Virus record (IMG/VR): IMGVR_UViG_3300034190_001539
Coordinates: 1 to 64,000 of that record
Length of the DNA stretch: 64,000 nucleotides
Source of the DNA: a virus
Strand: one strand, 5' to 3'
Part shown: positions 26,901 through 36,200 of the stretch, piece after piece
How positions within the stretch are numbered: position 1 is the first letter of the stretch
Layout: each line of letters starts with the position of its first letter
Position numbers and translations under genes: made by a program
Notes under the pieces: model-generated
What the model saw: the letters and a program-made list of their open reading frames with translations, nothing else
Told to the model about the DNA's origin: nothing
Databases searched by the model: none

Positions 26901-28176
26901 TAAAAGCTCCTAATATTTCTTTTTCATTATATTTTTTTCCCATAAAAGCACTTTCCTCTCTATTAGACAAGTTGAAAATTCCTTTTTTACTATGAAAGTT
27001 AAAGTAACCATAAAAAGCACATCCTAAACTTATACCACTATCATCAGCTGCTGGAACAAAAAAGTGATTATCAAAAATATCTAAATCTATTATTTTTTGA
27101 TTTGCCACAGAATTTAAGAAACTGCCACCTGCAGCACAAAAGTTTTTGACATCTGAAATCATTGAACACTTTTTAGCTAAAAATTCAACAACTCTTTCAA
27201 ATTGATTTTGTACAAACCAAGCATGATCTGCTTTAGATTGAAAATCATTTTCATATATAGTATCACTCATATAAGATGGTATTGGTGTATTTATATACAT
27301 TTCATCTAATTCTTCTTGTTCTTCATATGGGAGGTGTTCATGAGCCCTTATCAAATATTCACCAACCTTAGGATCTTTATCAATGTATACCATTGGTTCT
27401 TTATATTTTTGTTTAACTTTATCTTCATCTCCAAAGGGAGCTAATCCCATAAGTTTTCCAGCATCATCTCCAGTCAAACCTATGTGAATACAATTGTCAT
27501 AATACCACTCCCCAAGTGATTTTCCTAATCTATATCTAGTGCTAAAACCAGAACCATCTTTGTGTTTTCCTACTGTATTAAAATATGAGTAAGCTGCTTT
27601 GTATCGAGAGTATATTCTTTTGAATACACCTTTTTTAACTTCATAAATACTAGTAGCTTCAACACACTCACCAAGTCTTGTTTTTTGAGTATGTGCTATT
27701 TTGTTTTCTACAAAATCATCTACTGTTTGTTTGTAATTCATTTCACCAGCATTGTCAGCTACTAAAATAATAGATTCATCAAAACCACTTGAGTAATGAG
27801 TTGAGTATGCGTGTGCTAAATGATGTGTACAATAATTTAATCTATCATTTGGCAAATTATATCCATTTTTTTTCAACTTCTGAACTAAAAATCCGTCTAC
27901 ACTTATTTGTTGGTCTGGTGTTAAACCAATGCCATTCCAAACAATTCTATCTAAATCCATTTTCTGTATATTAGCATAGTCTAAACAATAGTCCATAGCT
28001 TTCCAAGGAAATTCTATTAATGAATAATCCCAATTATTTTCTTCTGGCGATGGATAGCCATTGTCATTTTTAATTCTAGTAATTCTTTCTAAATTTATAG
28101 AAACGAATACCTTGCCTTCTCTCAGTAAAGTAGCGCCAGATTGATGTCCTATGTTTACACCTAAAACCCAAGTCAT
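26887..28176 (-). CDS. Truncated carbamoyltransferase: Kae1-like domain only (429 aa)
   Basis: It is closely similar along its whole length to the carbamoyltransferase part of the upstream fusion protein (VLGVNIGHQSGATLLREGKV, THHLAHAYSTHYSSGF, AAGGSFLNSVANQKIIDLDI, NREESAFMGKKYNEKEI). It stops exactly where the paralogue continues into the YrdC-like domain. The metal-binding HHLAHA is kept, so the transfer domain could still work if carbamoyl-adenylate comes from another protein, or the gene may be decaying. Its end overlaps the GT9-sulfotransferase start by 14 bases. This looks like a local duplication followed by replacement of the 3' part. Confidence 0.85.
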   Translation of the reverse strand: MTWVLGVNIGHQSGATLLREGKVFVSINLERITRIKNDNGYPSPEENNWDYSLIEFPWKAMDYCLDYANIQKMDLDRIVWNGIGLTPDQQISVDGFLVQKLKKNGYNLPNDRLNYCTHHLAHAYSTHYSSGFDESIILVADNAGEMNYKQTVDDFVENKIAHTQKTRLGECVEATSIYEVKKGVFKRIYSRYKAAYSYFNTVGKHKDGSGFSTRYRLGKSLGEWYYDNCIHIGLTGDDAGKLMGLAPFGDEDKVKQKYKEPMVYIDKDPKVGEYLIRAHEHLPYEEQEELDEMYINTPIPSYMSDTIYENDFQSKADHAWFVQNQFERVVEFLAKKCSMISDVKNFCAAGGSFLNSVANQKIIDLDIFDNHFFVPAADDSGISLGCAFYGYFNFHSKKGIFNLSNREESAFMGKKYNEKEILGAFNEYS

Positions 28177-28179
28177 TTA

Positions 28180-31100
28180 TTAGTCTCTGATTGGTGTTAT
28201 TAAATAATTTTCTACAACTAAATAATCAATATCATTTTTAAGAAAACATCTTATAGCATCAGCAGGTGTCTCTACTATAGGTTCACCAGCCTCATTAAAA
28301 GATGTATTCAATATTACTGGAATGCCTGATAGCTTTCCGAACTCTTTTATAACATCATAATATCTTTGATTGGTTTCTCTTCTTACAGTTTGTAATCTAG
28401 CAGTTCCATCTACGTGTGTTATGGATGGCAACTTTTTTTTAAACTCCTCTTTTACTTGAGCTATTAACAACATATATGGGCTTTCTGTAGTATGTGTAAA
28501 GTATTTATCAGCATCTTCTACAGTACAAGCAGGAGCAAATGGTCTATACCACTCTCTATGTTTTACCCTATTGTTAATTATATCTTGCATATCGGGATGT
28601 GTTGGATCTCCTAATATACTACGATGTCCTAATGCTCTTGGCCCCATTTCACTTCCACCTTGAAAGAAACCAACAACTTTTCCTTCGTGTACAAATGAGG
28701 CAATTTTTTTAGCTAAAGCATCCTCATCCTCAATTTTTTCGTAAGTTATTTTATCAACATTATTTATATCACTCATTATTTCCTCCTCAGAGTAATCTTT
28801 ACCCATAAAGACAGTCTCTTCTTTATTACTTAAATTTACCTTACCTTTGTCAGGATGAAAATTGTAATATCCATAAAAAGCAGTTCCAATTGATATACCA
28901 CCATCGTCTGCTGCTGGTACATAAAAATGGTCATCAAATAAATCTAAATCGACTATTTTTTGATTAGCAATTGAATTAAGGAAGCAACCACCAGCGCCTG
29001 TCAAGTATTTAACATCGGAATTCATTGAAGCCTTTTTAGCTAAAAATAATATTAAATCTTCAAATTTATTTTGAATCATCCAAGCCCAATCAGCTTTTGA
29101 TTGAAAATCTTCTGATGCTATATTAGAACTAAAATATTCTGGTCTTGGAGAATCTATATACATAAGAGTTTCTGCAGTTTGTTCTTCTCTCGGAACTGCG
29201 TGATGTACTCTTATAAAATAATCTCCTGATTTTGGGTCTGGGTCTATATAAACCATTTTCTCATTAAATCTTTTGTTAGCTACCTCAGGCCTACCATATG
29301 AAGCTAAACCCATAAGTTTTCCAGCATCATATAGTCCATCCATACCTATGTAGTTACAACCTAAAGCATAAAGTTCTCCAACTGACTGTCCTAATGTCGG
29401 CCATAATTCACCAGCTTCTGGAAAAGGTTTATAAGCTCCGTATATTTTAGTGAATACACCCTTTTTAATTTCATAGATACTACTGGCCTCTACACATTTC
29501 TCTATCGGATATTTTTTCATATGTGCTATTTTGTTGGTGGTGAACTTATCAATCACATCTCTGAAATTGGTTTCTCCGCCAGCATCTACTACAATCGAAA
29601 CAGACTCTTCAAACCCACTCGAATAGTGTGCTGAATAAGCATGAGCTAAATGATGAGTACAATAGTTTAATCTATCTTCAGTAAAATGCCAACCATTGTC
29701 TTTTAGTCTATTAGCCCAAAGTCCATTTGGATCAATTGCTAAGTCAGGAGGTAAACCTATACCATTCCAAACAATTCTTTCCAAATCTTTTTTAGTTATT
29801 CCAGCATAATCTAAACAATATTCCATAGCTTTCCAAGGAAAATCATCATTAGCCTCATCGTGCTTTATTCTAGAAATTCTTTCTGAATTTATTGAGACAA
29901 ATACTTTTCCATTTTTTACTAGTGTAGCGCCAGAGTCGTGTCCAATATTTACCCCCATAACCCATCTATCTTCACCAACTTTAATAGGTTCTATGTTATT
30001 TTTGTTTTTATTAAAAACAATAGTTCCATCATATGAATCACTGCTACCTTTTTTATATTTAGGTACAAAACCACATTTTGTTAATTTTTTTAATAAAGGC
30101 TGTAATCTATCAGTATTATGATGAAACTCTAATAAGATTTGATTTACATTATTTTTTAAATAATCTTCGCTAGCATTTAAGAAGATTTCATATTCGGCAC
30201 CCTCTACATCACATTTAATAAGATCTATATAATCTATTTTGTTCTGTTTGATAAAATCATCAAAAGACAAACATTCAACATTAGCAGTTGTTATATCTCT
30301 TTCAAATGTATATGGATTGTTATAATTAACAGGATTAACCCATTTTTCTATTTCAGGCCAATCGTTGATATAAAAAGAACCATTTGATGTAGAATGTTGT
30401 GGGTATTTTAACCATCTATTTTCAGTAATTTCTCCTAATGCACTATTGGAAATAATTACATTATCTGATTCTTTAAATGTTTTGTTAAGTCCACTCCACA
30501 AATCCGGATTTGGTTCTAGTGAATAACAAACTTTAACATTTTGTTTTGAAACCCATCTTGTGAAAACTCCTATATGTGATCCTATATCCATCACCACAGA
30601 ATCTTCGTTAAGATTGAATAAACCTTTATACTCATCTGCATAAAATATTTCTTTATGGTTTGCCCAATTTACATCAAATTCATTAGTTATATATTTAAAT
30701 TCATCTTTATTTTTAACAGAGTTGTCATTTAATTTTATGCTAAATGTTTTAATTTTAATTTTTTCTTTTGTGTAAACTACGACATCTACTTTATCTAAAT
30801 AATAATTTTCCCAAGGAGTAACATAATTAAATGGAAGCCAATAAGATGTATTCTCATCAAAAGCTATTTTTGAAGTGTATAAGGTTAAATCAGAATATGG
30901 GTCTACTACTCTGACAATAAATTCCGATTTCCTATCATTATAAAACCAAAGTTTACCTACTTCTGTTGCATCTACTGTTAGATTTGTAACATTTTTTATC
31001 TTATTACCTAATTTTATTTTTTTATTTAACATAACTTTTATTCCCTCAATCACCATTTCAGGTGTTATTTTTTTAGTACACTCAAATTCTCTATCTGTTC

Positions 31101-32175
31101 CTTTTTGTTTTGGACAAAAATTCCAATCGCCTGGAGAAAAACCATCTGTATGCCAACAACCTGTACAAACATTGTCATCATTTTCTAAGTTGATGTGTTT
31201 GGTTTTATCAGCAAAATTATACCAAGAATAATTATGTCCGTGAATTAAAACCACTGGAATATCTACAGCCCAAGCCAACCAACTTAATCCAGAACTTACA
31301 CCTATAAATAGTTCAGCATACTTTAAATCACCAATTCTATCTTCAATTGGTAAATCACCTGATTTATCAATAATACCAGTCGGATTTATATTGCCCATAT
31401 AACCGCTATCTTCTCTAGATAAATATACAACTTTATACCCAATCTTCAAAAAATAATCAACTACTTTTTGCCAACCACCATCATTATTCCAATATTTAAG
31501 TTGTGCGCTAGCGTGGGGTCCTATACAAATGTACTTACCCTCAATTTTATTTTTAGGTTCAAATTTTTCTAAATTAAGCTTTGGTTTAATTTCTTTAGTT
31601 GGCAATCCTAATATATCCGAAGCTGCTTGTTGCATAGAAATATTAGATAAGTCTACTTTATTATAAGAATCATTAAATTCATAAAATGGTTCTGTATTTT
31701 TATAACCAAAAACACCAACCTCATATGTAGCATAAAAAGATTTTGTTGGCCATTCTGATCCTTCTTTCCAAAAAGTAAAATCGTAAGTTTCTTTAAATAT
31801 TTCTGGAAAAATTGTTCCACAGAATATTTTACAATTATGTTTTTTTCTAAACTCTTCTACATAAGAAATCCAGGCAAAGTTGTCGCCTAACATATTTGAA
31901 GATATTCTTACAAAAACTTCTTTGTCTTTTAAATCTAATTGATGTTCATAGATTAGTTTACCATCTTCATATATTACTATCTTCCAATCAGTATACCATT
32001 TTCTAGAATACATAGCTGAAACACCAATTGATACTGTAGCATCGTATACTAATGTATCAGCATCCCAAAACTCTATGGTATATTCGGAATTATTTTTACG
32101 CTTTGAATTGATTATTACAAATGGACCTGAATCGAAGTTGAATTCTATTTTCAAATCTCTTATAGTCTTTATCAA
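28180..32175 (-). CDS. Triple fusion: TibC-type O-heptosyltransferase, FkbM methyltransferase, carbamoyltransferase (1331 aa from TTG)
   Basis: Residues 1-390 match autotransporter strand-loop-strand O-heptosyltransferases: YTDWKIVIYEDGKLIYEHQL, EEFRKKHNCKIFCGT, QQAASDILGLPTKEIKPKL, SSGLSWLAWA, and four Cys (337, 340, 354, 366) spaced like the TibC iron finger. Residues ~495-722 are an FkbM-family SAM methyltransferase (VVMDIGSHIGVFTRW, DLIKCDVEGAEYEIF). Residues ~738-1331 are a complete NodU-type carbamoyltransferase (THHLAHAYSAHYSSGF, GGSEMGPRALGHRSILGDP, LNTSFNEAGEPI). A beta-rich linker lies between ~395 and 495. The readable frame starts at TTG 32175. A better ATG at 32195 (AAAGGG five bases upstream) is one base out of frame across an A8 tract. 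First gene of the cassette. Confidence 0.88.
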   Translation of the reverse strand: MIKTIRDLKIEFNFDSGPFVIINSKRKNNSEYTIEFWDADTLVYDATVSIGVSAMYSRKWYTDWKIVIYEDGKLIYEHQLDLKDKEVFVRISSNMLGDNFAWISYVEEFRKKHNCKIFCGTIFPEIFKETYDFTFWKEGSEWPTKSFYATYEVGVFGYKNTEPFYEFNDSYNKVDLSNISMQQAASDILGLPTKEIKPKLNLEKFEPKNKIEGKYICIGPHASAQLKYWNNDGGWQKVVDYFLKIGYKVVYLSREDSGYMGNINPTGIIDKSGDLPIEDRIGDLKYAELFIGVSSGLSWLAWAVDIPVVLIHGHNYSWYNFADKTKHINLENDDNVCTGCWHTDGFSPGDWNFCPKQKGTDREFECTKKITPEMVIEGIKVMLNKKIKLGNKIKNVTNLTVDATEVGKLWFYNDRKSEFIVRVVDPYSDLTLYTSKIAFDENTSYWLPFNYVTPWENYYLDKVDVVVYTKEKIKIKTFSIKLNDNSVKNKDEFKYITNEFDVNWANHKEIFYADEYKGLFNLNEDSVVMDIGSHIGVFTRWVSKQNVKVCYSLEPNPDLWSGLNKTFKESDNVIISNSALGEITENRWLKYPQHSTSNGSFYINDWPEIEKWVNPVNYNNPYTFERDITTANVECLSFDDFIKQNKIDYIDLIKCDVEGAEYEIFLNASEDYLKNNVNQILLEFHHNTDRLQPLLKKLTKCGFVPKYKKGSSDSYDGTIVFNKNKNNIEPIKVGEDRWVMGVNIGHDSGATLVKNGKVFVSINSERISRIKHDEANDDFPWKAMEYCLDYAGITKKDLERIVWNGIGLPPDLAIDPNGLWANRLKDNGWHFTEDRLNYCTHHLAHAYSAHYSSGFEESVSIVVDAGGETNFRDVIDKFTTNKIAHMKKYPIEKCVEASSIYEIKKGVFTKIYGAYKPFPEAGELWPTLGQSVGELYALGCNYIGMDGLYDAGKLMGLASYGRPEVANKRFNEKMVYIDPDPKSGDYFIRVHHAVPREEQTAETLMYIDSPRPEYFSSNIASEDFQSKADWAWMIQNKFEDLILFLAKKASMNSDVKYLTGAGGCFLNSIANQKIVDLDLFDDHFYVPAADDGGISIGTAFYGYYNFHPDKGKVNLSNKEETVFMGKDYSEEEIMSDINNVDKITYEKIEDEDALAKKIASFVHEGKVVGFFQGGSEMGPRALGHRSILGDPTHPDMQDIINNRVKHREWYRPFAPACTVEDADKYFTHTTESPYMLLIAQVKEEFKKKLPSITHVDGTARLQTVRRETNQRYYDVIKEFGKLSGIPVILNTSFNEAGEPIVETPADAIRCFLKNDIDYLVVENYLITPIRD

Positions 32176-32195
32176 TTTTTTTTCTCTTTAGCCAT
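32176..32195 (-). promoter_or_regulatory. A8 tract between a well-placed ATG and the fusion-gene frame
   Basis: Sense ATGGCTAAAGAG is followed by eight A and then TTG. With nine A, ATG at 32195 would read MAKEKKKLIKTIRDLK in frame with the fusion protein; with eight it stops after MAKEKKN. The tract may mediate slippage or phase variation, or be an assembly error. Confidence 0.55.
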
Positions 32196-32254
32196 TAAAA
32201 CCCTTTGTTATATATATACTATGAAAACATCAAAAAATAATTTATTTTTGCATT

Positions 32255-32500
32255 TTAGTACGAACCACTAACATCATTTCCTATCCAAAATAGATTACAT
32301 TCTGGACAAAATGAACCTGTTATAAAGTCTCCTATCTCTTCATCATCGCTATCCATATCGTGAGTTGAAGATATTTTTAGTAATGAACCTGAAGTCGCTC
32401 CTTTTGTACTAATGATACTATAATCTTCCGTTCTGCATATGTATATTGATTCGGATAATTGTGTTGTTCCATCACAACTTCCACTGTGTATTAGACTCAT
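32255..32500 (-). CDS. Small protein with C-terminal CxxC, unknown (81 aa)
   Basis: The peptide is Ser/Thr/Asp-rich and beta-like, with a CPEC motif near the C terminus and two further Cys in the first 23 residues (GSCDG, YICRT). Four Cys could bind zinc or form disulfides. It lies four bases downstream of the fibre-like gene and is the last gene before the glycan cassette. An AT-only inverted repeat (32233-32250) follows the stop but is too weak to call a terminator. Function unknown. Confidence 0.5.
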   Translation of the reverse strand: MSLIHSGSCDGTTQLSESIYICRTEDYSIISTKGATSGSLLKISSTHDMDSDDEEIGDFITGSFCPECNLFWIGNDVSGSY

Positions 32501-32504
32501 ATCA

Positions 32505-33278
32505 TTATCCTGTTATGTAAATACCTAAGAAAAGAGTACCCATATTTGATCCGTAACCATAGCCTGTAAAATCAATAGTATTAGAAGAAAATGTAATTTC
32601 AGGAAACCTTAGATAAACATCTTTGCTAGCACCAGCACCACTTGATTCATAATAAATAGTATCACCATTTACACCTGTTCCACTTGACGGAGGTGTACCA
32701 TTACGGTGATTCCATCTTCCTGCCGTAGTCGCAGTAGCTATATCAATAAATGTAGCGCTGTGATCGTATGCTGTATTAGTGGTTAGGGATGTTGTTTGAA
32801 TACCAGTGAATCCTGCTGTAGCGAATGATGACCATCTTTCGGTGGAGTTATAATTTATTCTTCTCACCTGAGCATCAGATCTAAAAGAAGTTCCTGACTC
32901 AAATCTAAAGAAAATGTGACCTGTATTGCCGATGATTGATGCTCCTGCATAAGCTGCTGCTGATAAATCTATACCGGAAACAGTTACTAAACCAGTACCT
33001 TGATCTCCTGAAAACATTTGAGTAGAGCTACTATTACCATAAGAGCCTACCGCTACCTTATCATGATCGTAGGCATAAAATTCGGACATCGCGTGTGGAG
33101 TAAGACCATCAGGTCTATCATCGGAAGCATTAGCAGTATTTATAGTACCTTCTATACCACGAGAACAATCTTCTAATGATATTGGATTACCATCAAAAAT
33201 AGCTGTTGAATAATCATTGGTTCTTATTTCTTGATGTATACCTTTTAATGATATTGCACCACTACTTGGAACTGCCAT
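32505..33278 (-). CDS. Tail-fibre/adhesin-like protein (257 aa)
   Basis: The N-terminal pattern PSSGAISLKGIHQEIRTNDY, then ISLEDCSRGIEG and MSEFYAYDHD, is typical of short phage tail-fibre tip or adhesin proteins (SSGxISxxDI repeats). The rest is Ser/Thr/Gly-rich and beta-like, ending in hydrophobic TLFLGIYITG. Its ATG overlaps the stop of the 2704-aa fibre gene (TAATG), so it is translationally coupled to it and probably attaches to or assembles with that fibre. Assignment rests on pattern and position. Confidence 0.6.
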   Translation of the reverse strand: MAVPSSGAISLKGIHQEIRTNDYSTAIFDGNPISLEDCSRGIEGTINTANASDDRPDGLTPHAMSEFYAYDHDKVAVGSYGNSSSTQMFSGDQGTGLVTVSGIDLSAAAYAGASIIGNTGHIFFRFESGTSFRSDAQVRRINYNSTERWSSFATAGFTGIQTTSLTTNTAYDHSATFIDIATATTAGRWNHRNGTPPSSGTGVNGDTIYYESSGAGASKDVYLRFPEITFSSNTIDFTGYGYGSNMGTLFLGIYITG

Positions 33279-36200
33279 TATTTCAACGCCTCTAGTTCTC
33301 GTCTAAGTTCATCGATTTGTTTTTGTTGGTCCTTTATAGACTCTATTAGTAATGGAACTATCTTTTCGTATTTTACTGTCAAGTAATCTTCACCAGATTT
33401 TGAATTACCATCTTTATCTAAATCAAAAGGAGCAATATGAACAACTTCTGGTAATACTTTTTGTACAGATTGTGCACTAACACCTATTTGAATATCATCA
33501 TGTTCAAATCCAAAACTTTTTGCTAAATCATTGTTTTTGTAAGTAAATACTTCTATATCCTTAATTTTATTTATTGGATTATCTATACCAATTTTAATTC
33601 TATCTTTTAGTCTAGTATCTGAATAGTAAGCAGTTACATCACCAGTGACTGTAAAGTTGGTTGTAGTTACATCAATTCTAGCGGTAGAATCTCCATCATA
33701 AATTGCAATTCGTTGAGTAGAATTTCCACCACCATTTAAGAAAAGAGTACCTCCATTTTTAGCACTTACAAATGTGTGACCATCTGTCGTATCATAAAGC
33801 ATCAGATAATCAGTAGTATTATGGTCATCTGTAGTGAATGCTAAATATCTAGCAGTGCTAGCTGCCCAAGGTTTCATTTGAAAATGATGAGTTGCTACTG
33901 TAGCGGCTGAAAAGTCTCCTGTTATATCTAAAGGACCAGTAAGAATGAAATCAGTACCATCCCATACTAAAGAAGCATCAAAACTCGCAACCGCTGCCCC
34001 AGTTCCAAATACAAGCTTTGTATTATCATAAAATTTAAGGTGGTCTTGTGATTCATCCCAAATCATTTTTCTAGCTGAGGTAGCACCAAAGAATGTTACA
34101 TCTATTCCAGTATCATCTACACCAAATTCAACTGGAGCACCTGAAAATCTAGATTGATCTTCGGCAAAATGAACCCTTTCACCAATAGCTTTAATTGTAA
34201 CATTATTGATTGCATCTGAGTCTTGGGTGTCACCTATTGTCATTGTTTGACCATTGACATGTATTCCACCATTTTGAGCATTATGGCCAGATGATGCTAT
34301 CTTTAGTTCTGCATTAGTTGCACTTACTGACAAAATAGTACCATCAAAAGTCATATTAGCTTCAGCATTTATTGTAGATGAATCTACAGATGTTATTACT
34401 CTGTTATTAGTCTGATTGGTATACGAAGTTATTCCAGCATTACCACCAGTTCCACCAGTAGCACCTTGAGCGCCTTGCGCTCCAGTTCCGCCTGTTCCAC
34501 CAGTAGCACCTGTACCACCTGTTCCACCAGTGCCTGTTCCACCAGTTCCACCAGTAGCTCCAGTTTGACCTGTACCACCAGTTCCGCCTGTTCCACCAGT
34601 AGCACCTGTACCACCAGTTCCGCCTGTGCCAGTTCCACCAGTTCCACCAGTTCCACCTGTTCCGCCTGTAGCGCCAGTTTGACCAGTTCCTCCTGTTCCG
34701 CCTGTTTCTCCAGTACCACCAGTACCACCAGTTCCAGTTCCGCCAGTACCACCTGTGTGACCTGTACCACCAGTAGCACCAGTTGCTCCAGTAGCGCCTG
34801 TTTGTCCAGTTCCTCCAGTTCCACCAGTTCCAGTTCCACCTGTTCCGCCAGTAATGCCTTGCGCTCCAATTCCACCTGTTCCGCCTGTAATGCCTTGCGC
34901 TCCAATTCCACCAGTTCCTCCAGTTTGACCTGTACCACCAGTAGCACCAGTTGCTCCAGTAGCGCCTGTTTGTCCAGTTCCTCCTGTACCACCAGTTCCA
35001 GTTCCACCAGTTCCGCCAGTACCACCAGTACCACCAGTATGTCCAGTAGCACCTGTAGCGCCTGTTTGTCCAGTTCCGCCAGTTCCGCCAGTACCAGTAC
35101 CACCAGTACCACCAGTTCCGCCTGTTCCACCTGTTCCACCAGTAGCACCTACACCACCAGTACCACCTGTTTGACCTGTTCCACCAGTACCACCAGTGCC
35201 TGTTCCACCAGTTCCGCCAGTGTGACCTGTTCCCCCAGTTCCACCAGTATTACCTTGTCCACCAGTTCCGCCTGTTTGTCCAGTTCCACCTGTTCCACCA
35301 GTACCTGTTCCGCCTGTTCCACCAGTTTGACCAGTTCCGCCTGTTCCACCAGTTCCACCAGTCGCTGTACTAGCTGCTCCAGTTCCACCAGTTCCACCAG
35401 TTCCACCAGTAGCACCTGTTTGTCCAGTTCCTCCAGTTCCGCCAGTTCCGCCTGTTTGTCCAGTTCCGCCAGTTCCACCAGTTGCTCCTTGCGCTCCAAT
35501 TCCACCAGTTCCGCCTGTACCAGTTCCACCAGTTCCACCAGTAGCACCTGTTTGTCCAGTTCCTCCAGTTCCTCCAGTTCCGCCAGTTGCTCCTTGCGCT
35601 CCAGTTCCGCCTGTTCCTCCAGTACCTGTTCCACCAGTTCCACCAGTTGCTCCAGTTTGACCTGTACCGCCAGTTCCACCTGTCTGTCCAGTTCCACCTG
35701 TTCCACCAGTTTGACCTGTTCCACCAGTTCCGCCTGTTGCTGTACTAGCTGCTCCAGTTCCGCCAGTACCACCAGTACCAGTTCCGCCTGTTCCACCAGT
35801 TCCTCCAGTAGCGCCAGTTTGACCTGTTCCGCCTGTTCCACCAGTTGCTCCTTGCGCTCCAATTCCACCAGTTCCACCTGTGCCAGTTCCACCAGTTCCA
35901 CCAGTAGCACCTGTCTGTCCAGTACCACCTGTTCCGCCAGTTCCACCAGTAGCACCTTGCGCTCCAGTTCCGCCAGTTCCGCCAGTGCCAGTTCCACCAG
36001 TTCCACCAGTTCCACCAGTAGCACCTGTTTGTCCAGTTCCTCCAGTTCCGCCAGTTGCTCCTTGCGCCCCAATTCCACCAGTTCCTCCAGTACCTGTTCC
36101 GCCAGTACCACCTGTGTGACCTGTACCACCAGTTCCACCAGTAGCTCCTACTCCACCAGTTCCACCTGTTGCACCTACTCCACCAGTACCACCAGTACCT

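Noticed and set aside
32233-32250. AT-only inverted repeat after the 81-aa gene as a terminator
   Set aside because: No GC in the stem; too weak to distinguish from AT-rich background.
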